Below, one piece after another: positions 53,736-63,654 of a stretch of 64,000 nt of DNA (within the stretch, counting starts at the first letter, position 1; the number at the start of each line of letters is the position of its first letter). Where the stretch lies: the NCBI RefSeq assembly GCF_019428685.1, contig NZ_CP080095.1:1240001-1304000 (forward strand), given 5' to 3'. Below the pieces are notes generated by a model, which searched no databases, was not told the origin of the DNA, and saw nothing but the letters and a program-made list of their open reading frames with translations. A program made the translations under genes and the position numbers. The stretch comes from Paraburkholderia edwinii (GTDB lineage: Bacteria; Pseudomonadota; Gammaproteobacteria; Burkholderiales; Burkholderiaceae).

Positions 53736-55613
53736 TCAGTTCGTCGGTGCCGCGGCGAGCTTCGTGCCGACGTTCTCGTCGAGGAACAGCGTCGGCGTGT
53801 TGCCGGTCGTGTTCAGCATGCTTCGCATGTCGCCAGCGTCGGCATCGAACGAACCGTTGCCAAGACGTTGGCTGCCAAGCCAGTTGTCTTCGATGAACTT
53901 CACGACCGACGCTTGCGTGATCAGCGTGTGGTCGACGAAGTTAGCCTTCGCCCACGGCGAGATCAGGATGAACGGCGTACGCGTACCCGGGCCGCAACGG
54001 CCGTTCACCGCGCCACCGTTCACGCCGGTCGGCTGCTTCGCGTTCGGAGCGGTACACGAGCCGACAGCAGTCAGTTCGTCCGCGCCCTGGAAGGCCGGTT
54101 TGGTGGTGGCGGAGCTGTTGCCTGCCGTCACCGTGAGCGTGGTGTCGAACGACGAGTGCTGAATCGGTGGCACCGCATGGTCATACCAGCCGTCCGAATC
54201 GTCGTACGCGATGACCACAGCGGTGTTCTTCCAGTCCGGTTGCTGCTGGAGGAAGTTGACCACCTTCACGACGAACTGCTGCTCGTCGAGCGGGTCAGAG
54301 TTGCCCGGGTGACCATCGCCAACCGCCGGCGCCTTCAGGAAGCTGACCGACGGGAAGTTGCCCGCCGACACCGCCGAGAAGAAGTCGTCCGTGTCGTACT
54401 CGTGGTGAACCGGCGTCGCCGTGTTGTCGAGGGTCGGCTCGGTGAAGCCGATCATCGTGGGCGACGACGGACGCTGGTGAGTCGGGTTCGCGGTCGACGG
54501 GAAGTACTGGAACCAGTTGTGGTGCTGCGTGTAATCGGTCGGCGAGCTGTTCAGTACTGACGAGAACGTCGTGCGCTTGCAGCCGGTCGTGCCGTTTGCG
54601 TTCACAGTCTGCAGGTTGAAGCCGCCCATGAAGCCGCCCCACGTGATGTTCTTCGCGTTCAGCAGATCGCCGATGTTCTTGACCTGCGGCAGGTACTGCA
54701 TCACGACTGCACCGGCGCTGTTACCCTGGTTCGTGCAGACGTCGCCTGCCGGGTCGAGGTCGCCGATCAGCGTGAAACCGCCCACGCCGTCCGGGATCGC
54801 GTTGCCCGACGGCGACGTGGTCGTGGTGACCAGCGTGCCGAGGCTCGCGTCGGTGGTGGACGTCGTCTTGAACATCTGGATGCCGTTGCTCTGTCCGGAC
54901 ACCACTTCGACCGCGCCCGGCGTCGACGGACCGAACGTGTCGGTCCACGCGTTGTCGCTCATCGCGAAGTTCTGCGCGTAGTTCCACAGCGCGGTGACCG
55001 TGTTGCCGTCGAAGTAGCCGAGCACCTGCGCGGCCGAACCGAACGAGCCCGTGCTGCCGGTGATGACGCTGTTTGCCGACGTGAAGAGCGGGAACGCGTC
55101 CATCTTGTTGTTGTCGGCGGCGAGCTGCTCCGGTCCATAGCTATGGCTCTGGCTCTTCGTGTTCGCCTGCGTGCGGTCGAGGCGGAACGGTTGCGACAGC
55201 GTCGTCGTCAGCGTGACGCCGCCGATATTAGGCGGCTGGGTGGCAACGCCATTGACGGTCGCGCTAGTCGAGATATTCGGCGACGTGGCGGCGCCGTTCG
55301 GATTGTTCGGGGCCAGCAAATTCTGGCTTTGCAGCGTGTTGATGTCCTTTTGCGTGTTCGCGGCAGCCGTGACTTGCGGTTCGCCGACCGCGTTCGTCGA
55401 ATTCGGGTACGTCGCGAAGTAGTGGTCGAACGAAACGTTCTCACCGAAGATCACGACGAGGTGCTTGATCGGCGTAGCCGTCTGCAGTGCGTCCTGCGGG
55501 CTGACCGAGGCGGCCGGCGCCGACGACGGACTGCTGTTGTCGTCGTCGCCGCACGCGGCGAGCGTCAGCAGCGCTGCTGCTAACGCCATGGGTAGGATCG
55601 CTTTGCGAAACAT
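53736..55613 (-). CDS. Phospholipase C/acid phosphatase-like phosphoesterase lipoprotein
   Basis: Predicted exported phosphoesterase of the PF04185 (phospholipase C, AcpA) family. The 625-residue protein has a lipoprotein signal (MALAAALLTLAACGDDDN, lipobox LAAC). The metal-site motif IKHLVVIFGENVSFDHYFAT lies near residue 49, followed by WTDTFGPSTPGAVEVVSGQS, then VVIAYDDSDGWYDHAVPP near 470, RCGPGTRTPFILISPWAKA and a final TLITQASVVKFIEDNW. The ATG at 55613 begins the signal peptide. It stands alone with a strong terminator. Whether it cleaves phospholipid or simple phosphomonoesters is open; AcpA-like phosphatase is about equally likely. Confidence 0.9.
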   Translation of the reverse strand: MFRKAILPMALAAALLTLAACGDDDNSSPSSAPAASVSPQDALQTATPIKHLVVIFGENVSFDHYFATYPNSTNAVGEPQVTAAANTQKDINTLQSQNLLAPNNPNGAATSPNISTSATVNGVATQPPNIGGVTLTTTLSQPFRLDRTQANTKSQSHSYGPEQLAADNNKMDAFPLFTSANSVITGSTGSFGSAAQVLGYFDGNTVTALWNYAQNFAMSDNAWTDTFGPSTPGAVEVVSGQSNGIQMFKTTSTTDASLGTLVTTTTSPSGNAIPDGVGGFTLIGDLDPAGDVCTNQGNSAGAVVMQYLPQVKNIGDLLNAKNITWGGFMGGFNLQTVNANGTTGCKRTTFSSVLNSSPTDYTQHHNWFQYFPSTANPTHQRPSSPTMIGFTEPTLDNTATPVHHEYDTDDFFSAVSAGNFPSVSFLKAPAVGDGHPGNSDPLDEQQFVVKVVNFLQQQPDWKNTAVVIAYDDSDGWYDHAVPPIQHSSFDTTLTVTAGNSSATTKPAFQGADELTAVGSCTAPNAKQPTGVNGGAVNGRCGPGTRTPFILISPWAKANFVDHTLITQASVVKFIEDNWLGSQRLGNGSFDADAGDMRSMLNTTGNTPTLFLDENVGTKLAAAPTN

Positions 55614-56180
55614 AGAAGGGGGGCTCCAATTTTCAACGTCGCTGTTCCAGCTCGCCCGTCTCGCGCGTGGTATGAGCTGGGATTCTTTGTTGTTGCCGGT
55701 TGGTACAGCCGCAGGCCTGCAGACCGCTCCGATGGAACAGCGCGAATTGGAACACCGCCTTATTAAGCTTTTGAGGCGCAAAAGTTTCTAAAACCTTTCT
55801 TGATTTTTCTATTTCATTTTCATGGGGTGAGCCCTACAGATTCACAACGAGGCGCAACGGGCGTTTCGCGGGCAGTTCGCGCGCGCGAAAAATAAACGGT
55901 AATAAAAAAAACTGTGTTGTCGCGAACGAACGGAATCGCTTCGCCTGCACGGACTGCGAAGCGTCTGCAAGCGCCTGTTCTATCGGGAATAAGGGCTGCC
56001 GCGGCTTCGTTAAGACGGCGCCGCGCACGCGCGAAATATGGTTGCAGTAGCATCTTTCGATGTGGCGACCGCTGCGCCATGGCCTGCAAAATGTTCAGCG
56101 TTTGTGTAAATTCGCGCTTGGTCGGTCGATGTGCGTCGCGTAAGCACCGCGCATCGGCGTTGCACGATCCGCGTAATGTT
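55614..56180. other. Intergenic region, AT-rich at 55780-55830 and 55880-55920
   Basis: The 567 bp upstream of the phosphoesterase contain AT-rich tracts (55790-55820, and a run of A at 55902-55911) suited to promoters on either strand. Small frames here lack ribosome-binding sites. No stable inverted repeat noted. Confidence 0.5.
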
Positions 56181-56480
56181 TCATATAGATCGCGGAAAGG
56201 AGATGGAAAGAATTTGTCGCCAGTCTTTTAACCCGTAGCGAGACTGTGATCGGACCACACTCGCGGTCCCTTCGAAGAAGTGAAGCGCATCACCCCGCGC
56301 CTCCACCAACCGGTCACCGTCGTACGCGGTGACCGCGATGCCGACAACGATCTCATACGCGCCGCAGCGGTTAACGTGCGGCGCGGTTGCATCTTTTGCG
56401 GCGTCGAACCGGATGAGGCGCGGACGAGACGCGAATGCGGCGATGTCACCGCGGGCATGCAATGCCTTGCAGTGATGCAC
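56181..56480 (-). CDS. Possible small unknown protein divergent from the efflux operon
   Basis: A 99-codon frame from a GTG at 56480. The translated pattern GAYEIVVGIAVTAYDGDRLV followed by ARGDALHFFEGTASVVRSQS looks like a small beta-rich domain, and codon third positions are GC-biased. However, the start is non-ATG with no clear ribosome-binding site and I recognise no family. A competing plus-strand frame (56280-56513) is less protein-like. Could be a real gene or a remnant. Confidence 0.3.
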   Translation of the reverse strand: MHHCKALHARGDIAAFASRPRLIRFDAAKDATAPHVNRCGAYEIVVGIAVTAYDGDRLVEARGDALHFFEGTASVVRSQSRYGLKDWRQILSISFPRSI

Positions 56481-56534
56481 CGTGCTGGCGGCATTCAAGC
56501 GCTTTCCCTGTAACCGTTCTATCCAGGAATACTC

Positions 56535-59500
56535 ATGCTCGGCCTGGTACGTATTGCCCTTCGACGGCCATACACCTTCGTCGTGCTGGCGATCGTCATC
56601 TTCATCATCGGGCCGCTGTCCGCGCTGAAGACGCCAACCGACATCTTTCCCGACATCCGCATTCCGGTGATCAGTATCGTGTGGCAGTACACGGGCCTGC
56701 CGCCGGACCAGATGGCCGGCCGCATCACGTCGACGTTCGAACGCACGATTACGACGACGGTGAACGACGTCGAGCACATCGAGGCGCAGTCGATCAACGG
56801 CTTCGCGGTGATCAAGGTGTTCTTCCAGCCGGGCGTGAATATCGCGACCGCGAACGCCCAGGTGACCGCCGTCGCGCAGACGCAGCTCAAGCAGCTGCCG
56901 CCCGCGACCACGCCGCCGCTGATCCTGAACTACAACGCGTCGACGGTGCCGATCATCCAGCTCGCACTATCGGGCAAGGGGCTCACTGAACAGAACCTCG
57001 GCGACCTCGGCTTGAACCAGCTGCGTCCGCAACTGGTGACGGTGGCGGGTGCGTCGATTCCGTATCCGTTCGGCGGCAAGACGCGCCAGGTGCAGATCGA
57101 CGTCGATCCTGCGAAGCTGCAGGCACGCGGGCTCTCCGCGCAGGACGTCGCGACCGCGCTCGCCACGCAGAACCTGACCACGCCGGTCGGCACCGCGAAG
57201 ATGGGCGACCACGAATACGTGCTGCAGCTGAACAACGCGCCGTCGCTGATTCGCGATCTCGCCGACCTGCCGGTCAAGGCGGTAAACGGCACGACCGTCT
57301 ATATTCGCGACGTCGCGAACGTGCGCGACGGCGCGCCGCCGCAAACCAATATCGTGCACGTGAACGGCCACCGTTCGGTGCTGATGTCGGTGCTGAAGAA
57401 CGGCTCGGTATCGACGCTCGCGATCATTGCGGGCATCAAGCAGCACGTCGACGATGCGCGCGCGGCGCTGCCCGATAACCTGCAGATCGATCCGATCGGC
57501 GACCAGTCGCTGTTCGTGCGTGCGGCGGTGAGCGGTGTGGCGCGCGAAGCGGTGATCGCGGCGGTGCTGACGAGCCTGATGATTCTGCTGTTCCTCGGCA
57601 GCTGGCGTTCGACGGTCATCATCGCCACGTCCATTCCGCTGGCCATTCTCGGTTCGATCATCGCGCTGTCGGCGCTCGGCGAGACGCTCAACATCATGAC
57701 GCTCGGCGGCCTCGCGCTTGCGGTCGGCATTCTGGTGGACGACGCGACCGTGACCATCGAGAACATCAACTGGCACCTCGAGCACGGCAAGCCTGTCGAA
57801 GATGCGATTCTCGACGGCGCCGCGCAGATCGTCACCCCAGCCTTCGTGTCGCTGCTGTGTATCTGTATCGTGTTCGTGCCGATGTTCTTCCTGAACGGCG
57901 TCGCGCGCTTCCTGTTCGTGCCGATGGCCGAGGCCGTGATCTTCGCGATGGTGTCGTCGTTCATCCTGTCGCGTACGCTCGTGCCGACCATGGCGAACTT
58001 CCTGCTGAAGCCGCACGATCCCGAACACGCAGAGGGCGAACACAAGCAGCCGTCGCGCAACCCGCTCGTGCGTTTTCAGCGAGGCTTCGAAGCGAGTTTC
58101 GAGCGCATTCGCGTGGTTTATCGCGGGTTGCTTATGCTCGCGCTCGATCATCGCAAGCCGTTCCTGATCGGCTTTCTCGGTTTCGTGCTGCTGTCGTTCG
58201 GGCTGGTGCCGTTTCTCGGCCGCAACTTCTTCCCGGCCGTCGACGCGGGGCAGATCCTGATGCACGTGCGCGCGCCCGTGGGCACACGCGTCGAGCGCAC
58301 CTCGGAAATCTTCGCGAATATCGAAGATACGGTCCGCACGATCATTCCGCCGAACGAGCTCGGCACGGTGGTCGACAATATCGGGCAGCCGGTCAGCGGT
58401 ATTAACACGGCCTATAACAACACGGGCACGATCGGCTCGCAGGACGGCGACATCCAGATCGAGCTGAAGGAAGGTCACGCTCCGACTGCCGAATACGTGC
58501 GGCAGATGCGCGAAGAACTGCCGCGCCGCTTTCCGGGCGAGACGTTCTCGTTCCCGCCGGCGGACATCATCAGCCAGATCCTGAACTTCGGCTCGCCGGC
58601 GCCGATCGATCTGCAGGTGCGCGGCAACAACCTCAACGGCAACTTCGCGTATGTGAACGCGGTGCTGCGTGACATTCGCGAGGTGCCGGGCGTCGTCGAC
58701 GCGCGCATCCAGCAGTCGCAGCAGATTCCGACCTTCAACGTGAACGTCGACCGCACGCGCGCGCAGCTGCTCAACATCACCGAACGCGACGTGACGAACA
58801 GCCTGGTGGTGAACCTCGCCGGTTCGAGCCAGGTCGCGCCGACGTACTGGCTCAATAACGCGAACGGCGTGTCGTATCCGATCGTGATGCAGACGCCGCA
58901 GTACACGCTCGATTCGCTGTCCGCGTTGCGCAACATTCCGATCACGGCCGGCGCGCCGCTCAACGCGCAGGTGCTGGGCGGCCTCGCAACCTTCGATCGC
59001 ACGGCGACGAGTTCGGTGGTGAGCCAGTACAACATCGTGCCCATGGTCGAGATCTTTGCGGCGACGCAGGATCGCGATCTCGGCGCGGTCGCTTCGGATA
59101 TTCAGAAGATCGTCGCGCGACATGCGAAGGAGTTGCCGAAGGGTTCGAACGTCGCGCTGCTCGGCCAGGTCCAGACGATGAACGCCGCGTTCGGCGGCAT
59201 GCTGTTCGGCCTGCTCGGCGCCGTCGTGCTGATCTATCTGCTGATTGTCGTGAACTTCCAGTCGTGGTCCGATCCGTTCGTGATCGTGTCCGCGCTGCCG
59301 GCCGCCCTGGCGGGCATTATCTGGATGCTGTTCGCGACGCACACCACGTTGTCGGTGCCGGCGCTGACCGGCGCGATCATGTGTATGGGTGTCGCGACCG
59401 CGAATTCGATTCTGGTGGTGAGCTTCTGCCGCGAACGGCTCGCCGAGCACGGCGACCCGCTCAAGGCCGCGATCGAAGCCGGCTTCACGCGTTTCCGCCC

Positions 59501-59732
59501 GGTGCTGATGACCGCGCTCGCGATGATTATCGGCATGCTGCCGATGGCGCTCGCACTCGGCGAAGGCGGCGAGCAGAATGCGCCGCTCGGCCGCGCGGTG
59601 ATCGGCGGCCTGCTGTTCGCGACTACCGCATCGCTTTTCTTCGTCCCTATCATGTTTAGCATTATTCACGCGCGCGACAAACGCGCGGCAAGCCCGGCAT
59701 CCGCCTCGGGAGGTCCTGCTCATGTCGTCTGA
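56535..59732 (+). CDS. RND-family multidrug efflux pump (AcrB/MexF type)
   Basis: Inner-membrane proton-driven exporter of 1065 residues. Twelve membrane helices in two halves; helix 1 ALRRPYTFVVLAIVIFIIG, porter loop with FPDIRIPVISIVWQYTGLPP near residue 36. The central helices contain GILVDDATVTIENINWHLEH near 398 (paired acidic residues typical of proton relay), FLFVPMAEAVIFAMVSSFIL near 460 and, in the second half, GAIMCMGVATANSILVVSF near 949. Drug (HAE1-like) rather than metal efflux is suggested. AGGAA precedes the ATG. It is first in the operon and overlaps the adaptor gene by 11 bp. No regulator is adjacent. Confidence 0.92.
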   Translation: MLGLVRIALRRPYTFVVLAIVIFIIGPLSALKTPTDIFPDIRIPVISIVWQYTGLPPDQMAGRITSTFERTITTTVNDVEHIEAQSINGFAVIKVFFQPGVNIATANAQVTAVAQTQLKQLPPATTPPLILNYNASTVPIIQLALSGKGLTEQNLGDLGLNQLRPQLVTVAGASIPYPFGGKTRQVQIDVDPAKLQARGLSAQDVATALATQNLTTPVGTAKMGDHEYVLQLNNAPSLIRDLADLPVKAVNGTTVYIRDVANVRDGAPPQTNIVHVNGHRSVLMSVLKNGSVSTLAIIAGIKQHVDDARAALPDNLQIDPIGDQSLFVRAAVSGVAREAVIAAVLTSLMILLFLGSWRSTVIIATSIPLAILGSIIALSALGETLNIMTLGGLALAVGILVDDATVTIENINWHLEHGKPVEDAILDGAAQIVTPAFVSLLCICIVFVPMFFLNGVARFLFVPMAEAVIFAMVSSFILSRTLVPTMANFLLKPHDPEHAEGEHKQPSRNPLVRFQRGFEASFERIRVVYRGLLMLALDHRKPFLIGFLGFVLLSFGLVPFLGRNFFPAVDAGQILMHVRAPVGTRVERTSEIFANIEDTVRTIIPPNELGTVVDNIGQPVSGINTAYNNTGTIGSQDGDIQIELKEGHAPTAEYVRQMREELPRRFPGETFSFPPADIISQILNFGSPAPIDLQVRGNNLNGNFAYVNAVLRDIREVPGVVDARIQQSQQIPTFNVNVDRTRAQLLNITERDVTNSLVVNLAGSSQVAPTYWLNNANGVSYPIVMQTPQYTLDSLSALRNIPITAGAPLNAQVLGGLATFDRTATSSVVSQYNIVPMVEIFAATQDRDLGAVASDIQKIVARHAKELPKGSNVALLGQVQTMNAAFGGMLFGLLGAVVLIYLLIVVNFQSWSDPFVIVSALPAALAGIIWMLFATHTTLSVPALTGAIMCMGVATANSILVVSFCRERLAEHGDPLKAAIEAGFTRFRPVLMTALAMIIGMLPMALALGEGGEQNAPLGRAVIGGLLFATTASLFFVPIMFSIIHARDKRAASPASASGGPAHVV

Positions 59733-60921
59733 ATCCGTTGAACCCGGTTTTGAATCCAAATATGCGGGTGCGCCGCCGCGCCGCCGGCTCGTCACGGCCG
59801 GTATCGTCGGCGTTGTGCTGGTCGTGATCGTGGTGGCGGCGGGCCTCACAGTGCGCGCATCGGACTCGCGCAAGCTGAAGAGCTGGACCGACGCGCAGGC
59901 GGTGCAAACCGTCAGCGTCGTCGCGCCGGTCAAGGATGCGCATGGCCCGACACTGACGCTGCCGTCGCAATTGCAGGCGTACTCGCGCGCGCCGATCTTC
60001 GCGCGCGTGCCCGGCTACCTGAAGTCGTGGTACGTCGATATCGGCGGACATGTGAAGGCGGGGCAACTGCTCGCCGTGATCGAAACGCCTGAAATCGACC
60101 AGCAGCTGATTCAGGCGAAAGCGGACCTGCAAACCGCAAAGGCGAATGCCGATCTCGCGGACATCACCGCGAAGCGCTGGCGCGCGATGCTCGGCACCGA
60201 CGCGGTCGCGCAGCAGGACGTCGATACGCGCAACGGCGACTATGCGGCGAAGAAGGCGCTCGTCGATGCCGCGCAGGCGAATCTCGACCGGCTCGTTGCG
60301 ACGAAGTCGTTCGCACGCATCGTCGCGCCGTTCGACGGCGTGGTGACCGCGCGCGATACCGATATCGGCGCGCTGATCAATGCGGGCAGCGGCGGGATCG
60401 GCCAGGAGCTGTTCCAGGTGTCCGACGTCAAGCAATTGCGCGTGTACGTGCAGATGCCGCAGAACTACGCGCCGATCGTGCATGAAGGCACGATCGCGAC
60501 GTTGACGGTGCCCGCGTATCCGAACGAGGAATTCTCGGCGCGCGTGGTCGCGTCGGCCGACTCGGTCAATGCGACGTCGGGTTCGACGCTCGTGCAGCTG
60601 CTGGTCGACAACACCGCGGGCAAACTGTTGCCGGGCGGCTTCGCGAGCGTGCAGTTCAAGCTGCCGGTCGCGCCGAACGCGTTGCGCGTGCCGGCGAGCG
60701 CGCTGCTGTTCGACAGCCACGGTTTGCGTATCGCGACGGTCGGCCAGGGCGACACTGTCGTGTACAAGCGCGTGACGATTTCGCGCGACCTCGGCGATTC
60801 GGTCGAGATCGGTTCCGGCCTGCTGCCGACCGATCGCGTGATCGATGCGCCGCCCGACGGTTTGGCGGAAGGCGACAAGGTTGCGATCGCAGCCGGCGGC
60901 AAGAAGGCGGCTCATGGCTAA
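59722..60921 (+). CDS. RND efflux periplasmic adaptor (membrane fusion protein)
   Basis: Links the pump to the outer-membrane factor. The 399-residue protein has an N-terminal anchor (LVTAGIVGVVLVVIVVAAGL near residue 22), lipoyl-like halves (RAPIFARVPGYLKSWYVDIG near 90 and IVAPFDGVVTARDTDIGALI near 195), a short alpha-hairpin between them (LIQAKADLQTAKANADL) and a C-terminal barrel region with FASVQFKLPVAPNALRVPAS near 305. No lipobox, so anchored by the helix. Overlaps the pump gene upstream and the outer-membrane gene downstream, indicating tight coupling. The pump-adaptor-outer-membrane order differs from the usual adaptor-first order. Confidence 0.92.
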   Translation: MSSESVEPGFESKYAGAPPRRRLVTAGIVGVVLVVIVVAAGLTVRASDSRKLKSWTDAQAVQTVSVVAPVKDAHGPTLTLPSQLQAYSRAPIFARVPGYLKSWYVDIGGHVKAGQLLAVIETPEIDQQLIQAKADLQTAKANADLADITAKRWRAMLGTDAVAQQDVDTRNGDYAAKKALVDAAQANLDRLVATKSFARIVAPFDGVVTARDTDIGALINAGSGGIGQELFQVSDVKQLRVYVQMPQNYAPIVHEGTIATLTVPAYPNEEFSARVVASADSVNATSGSTLVQLLVDNTAGKLLPGGFASVQFKLPVAPNALRVPASALLFDSHGLRIATVGQGDTVVYKRVTISRDLGDSVEIGSGLLPTDRVIDAPPDGLAEGDKVAIAAGGKKAAHG

Positions 60922-62419
60922 CATGGTCAAGGCCGTTGCCGTTCTGCGCACCGCGCCGCTTGCGGCCGCCGCCGCGCTGCTCGTGGCCGGCTGCTCGCTC
61001 GCGCCCGACTACAAGGTGCCGCCGTCGCCGGTTGCCGCGCAATACCGGACCACGGGGCCGTGGGTCAGCGCAAAGCCGGGCGACCAGCTGAATCGCGACG
61101 GCTGGTGGAGCATGTACGACGATGCGCAGCTCGGCGACCTCGAGAAGCAGCTGCTCGAGCACAATACCGATCTCGAAGCCGCGTACGCGCACTATCAGCA
61201 GGCCCAGGCATTCGTTACGGAGGTCAGCGCGGACCTGTACCCGAGCGTGACGCTGAATCCGTCGCTGTTCCGCCAACGGCAGTCGGCGACGCGGCCGTTA
61301 CGCACGGGCGGTCCCGACTACTACAACGCGATCACGCTGGGCGGCGCGGTCAACTATGACGTCGATCTGTGGGGCCGCGTGCGCGATTCGGTGCAGGCCG
61401 GCAAGGACGAAGCGCTGGCGACCCAGGCCGATCTCGCCTCGGTGCAACTGAGTCTGCAAGTGCAGCTGGCCGATAGCTACGTGCAGTTGCGCGGGCTCGA
61501 TCAGCAGACGGCGTTGCTGCGTCAGACCGTGGTTGCGTTCACGAAGGCGCTGCAGTTGACCCAGGCGCTGCATGGCGGCGGTATCGTCGCCGGGCTCGAC
61601 GTCGAGCGCGCGAAGACGCAGCTGTCGTCCGCGCAGTCGCAACTGTCGCAGACGCTCGCGCAGCGCGCGCTGCTCGAGCACGCGATTGCGGTGCTGGTCG
61701 GCGCGTCGGCATCCGAGTTCACACTGCCTGAATCGACGGCGAATCTGCCGTTGCCGGCGATTCCGGTCGGCGTGCCGTCGGTGCTGCTGCAGCGGCGGCC
61801 CGACATTGCGGCCGCCGAGCGGCGCGTGGCGGAGGCGAACGCGAAGATCGGCGTGGCGCGCGCCGCGTACTTCCCGTCGCTCACCTTGACCGCGCAGGGC
61901 GGCCTGCAGAGTTCCGCGTATGCGAGCTTCTTCAGTGCGCCGAACTTTTTCTGGGCGGTCGGTCCGCAACTCGCGCAGTATATTTTCGACGGCGGCTTCC
62001 GGCGCGGCCAGCTCGAGGCGGCGAAGGCGGCCACGAGCGAAGCGGGCGCGCGCTATCGCGGCGTCGTGCTCACGGCATTCCAGCAGGTCGAAGACAATCT
62101 GTCGCTGCTGGCGGACCTCGGTACGGCGTTGCAGCAGCAGAAGGATGCGGCCGCGGCGGCCGAACGCGCGCTTTCGCTTGCGTTGACGCAGTACAAGCAG
62201 GGCGCGGTCGGTTATCTCGACGTGGTCACCGCGCAGACGGCGGCGCTCGATGCCGAAGTGTCGGCGATCCAGATCCAGACGCGGCAATTGAGCGCGAACG
62301 TGCAGTTGATTCGCGCGGTGGGCGGCGGCTGGTCGACCGATCAGCTCCAGCAGGCCGCGATGGCGCCCGCGCTGGTTGCGGAGGCGGACGAGAAGGCGCC
62401 GCAGAACGCAGGTAAATAA
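60914..62419 (+). CDS. NodT/OprM-family outer-membrane efflux lipoprotein
   Basis: Outer-membrane channel of the tripartite pump, 501 residues. Lipoprotein signal with LLVAGCSLAPDYKVPPSP (lipobox cysteine near residue 29); duplicated OEP domains with the family motifs GGAVNYDVDLWGRVRDSV near 145 and PSVLLQRRPDIAAAERRVAE near 292, then IGVARAAYFPSLTLTAQGG near 313 and TAFQQVEDNLSLLADLGTAL near 383. The start at 60914 overlaps the adaptor stop by 8 bp; an ATG at 60923 is the alternative. Transcription ends at the 62484 terminator. Confidence 0.93.
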   Translation: MANMVKAVAVLRTAPLAAAAALLVAGCSLAPDYKVPPSPVAAQYRTTGPWVSAKPGDQLNRDGWWSMYDDAQLGDLEKQLLEHNTDLEAAYAHYQQAQAFVTEVSADLYPSVTLNPSLFRQRQSATRPLRTGGPDYYNAITLGGAVNYDVDLWGRVRDSVQAGKDEALATQADLASVQLSLQVQLADSYVQLRGLDQQTALLRQTVVAFTKALQLTQALHGGGIVAGLDVERAKTQLSSAQSQLSQTLAQRALLEHAIAVLVGASASEFTLPESTANLPLPAIPVGVPSVLLQRRPDIAAAERRVAEANAKIGVARAAYFPSLTLTAQGGLQSSAYASFFSAPNFFWAVGPQLAQYIFDGGFRRGQLEAAKAATSEAGARYRGVVLTAFQQVEDNLSLLADLGTALQQQKDAAAAAERALSLALTQYKQGAVGYLDVVTAQTAALDAEVSAIQIQTRQLSANVQLIRAVGGGWSTDQLQQAAMAPALVAEADEKAPQNAGK

Positions 62420-62483
62420 CGCGCGTCAAGCCACGGGCGCGCGAATCAACGCGGCGATCGATCACCGCATGGGTAACAACGAC

Positions 62484-62512
62484 AAAGGCCCGCAAGTCTC
62501 TTGCGGGCCTTT
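62484..62512. terminator. Bidirectional terminator between the efflux operon and dps
   Basis: A perfect 13-bp stem (AAAGGCCCGCAAG at 62484-62496 and complement at 62500-62512) with a 3-nt loop, A-run on one side and T-run on the other. It serves both convergent units. Confidence 0.88.
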
Positions 62513-62548
62513 GCACGTATACAGCGCGAGCCACCGCCTGCTGGCGGC

Positions 62549-63064
62549 TTACTCGCTACGCGTCGCTTCGAACAGGAACCACGCGCGGCGCTCCGCTTCG
62601 TCGATCCAGTTTTCCAGCTCGCTCGCGCTCGCGACATCGCCGGCTTCGTCACACACCTCGTGTGCTTCGCGCATGTGCGCGGCCAGCGCGAGATTGTCGT
62701 CGCGCAGTTCCGCGAGCATCTGATGCGGCCCCACGAAAGTCTGGTCGTTGTCGCGCACGCGCTGCAGCTTCGCGATATGGCCGATCGAGCGCAGCGTCGT
62801 GCCGCCGATCTTGCGCACGCGCTCGGCGATGTCGTCGGTCATCGCGAAGATCTGTTCGCCCTGTTCATCGAGCATCAGGTGATAGTCGCGAAAATGCGGG
62901 CCGGACATGTGCCAGTGAAAATTCTTCGTCTTCATATAGAGCGCGAAGGTGTCGGCGAGCAGCGGATTGAGCGCGCCGGACACATTGGCGACGGCTTCCT
63001 GCGACAGGCCGGACGGCGTATGGAGCGGAGCCTTGACCTGTTTGCTTGCGGTGCTTTGAGGCAT
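62549..63064 (-). CDS. dps: Dps family DNA-protecting ferritin-like protein
   Basis: Dodecameric iron-storing, DNA-protecting protein of starvation and oxidative stress. The 171-residue protein has LLADTFALYMKTKNFHWHMS near residue 33 and GPHFRDYHLMLDEQGEQIF near 53, containing the inter-subunit ferroxidase His, Asp and Glu ligands. A Lys/Ser N-terminal tail that may bind DNA precedes the fold. The ATG at 63064 is chosen over 63229 because the family begins there. Length is close to E. coli Dps (167). The 332-bp gap upstream (63065-63396) shows no other gene and probably carries its promoter. Confidence 0.95.
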   Translation of the reverse strand: MPQSTASKQVKAPLHTPSGLSQEAVANVSGALNPLLADTFALYMKTKNFHWHMSGPHFRDYHLMLDEQGEQIFAMTDDIAERVRKIGGTTLRSIGHIAKLQRVRDNDQTFVGPHQMLAELRDDNLALAAHMREAHEVCDEAGDVASASELENWIDEAERRAWFLFEATRSE

Positions 63065-63396
63065 GGCGTTTTCCTCGATGGAGTGTCGGTTCGGACCAGG
63101 TTGCGCGGCCGTGGCATCCGGTACAGACGCGGAGTCCGGCAGTGGGGCACGGCAGCGCGCGACTGTCGAGCATCGCGCGACGCGTGCAACCGCGTATTGC
63201 CGGACGAACGGCGTTTTTCCGATTCGCACGAATAGGCGCGGCGTGCACGGACCGGCGGTCAGACGGCAAGACGCATGTTTGGGTATAGCGGATGCTCAGC
63301 GGTCGGACAAGCCCGTGCTGCGCGAGCGCATCCTTGCGCTGGCGTCGACGGCACGGTTCGTGAAGTCCAGCGAGGTCCATCGGGAGGGCGGCAGCC

Positions 63397-63654
63397 ATGG
63401 CGAATGAGTACAGCGACGAGCGTATCCGCGAACGTGCATATCACTTGTGGGAACAGGACGGCGCACCGGAGGGCCGGTCCGACGAGTACTGGGAGAAGGC
63501 GCGTCGGCAGATCGACGCGGAAGGCAGCGACGATCCGGCGCCCGTTTCCGCTGATCAATCGAAAAAGCGCACGCTTGAAGACGCCGTGCCGCAGGAGGAC
63601 TCGAGCGAGACGGCCGGCCAGATGGCGACGCCGCGCGCGAAGCGGGCCAGATGA
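63397..63654 (+). CDS. DUF2934 protein
   Basis: An 85-residue hydrophilic protein. The first 35 residues fit DUF2934: SDERIRERAYHLWEQDGAPE followed by GRSDEYWEKARRQI. The remaining tail is charged and probably disordered. GGGAGG at 63382-63387 is the ribosome-binding site. The stop is the first unit of a 13-bp tandem repeat. Function unknown; the family is common in stress-related gene neighbourhoods of rhizobia and Burkholderia. Confidence 0.85.
   Translation: MANEYSDERIRERAYHLWEQDGAPEGRSDEYWEKARRQIDAEGSDDPAPVSADQSKKRTLEDAVPQEDSSETAGQMATPRAKRAR

Noticed and set aside
56967..59933. Minus-strand frame of 988 codons opposite the RND pump
   Set aside because: Antisense shadow; no protein-like pattern, while the plus strand encodes a full RND pump.
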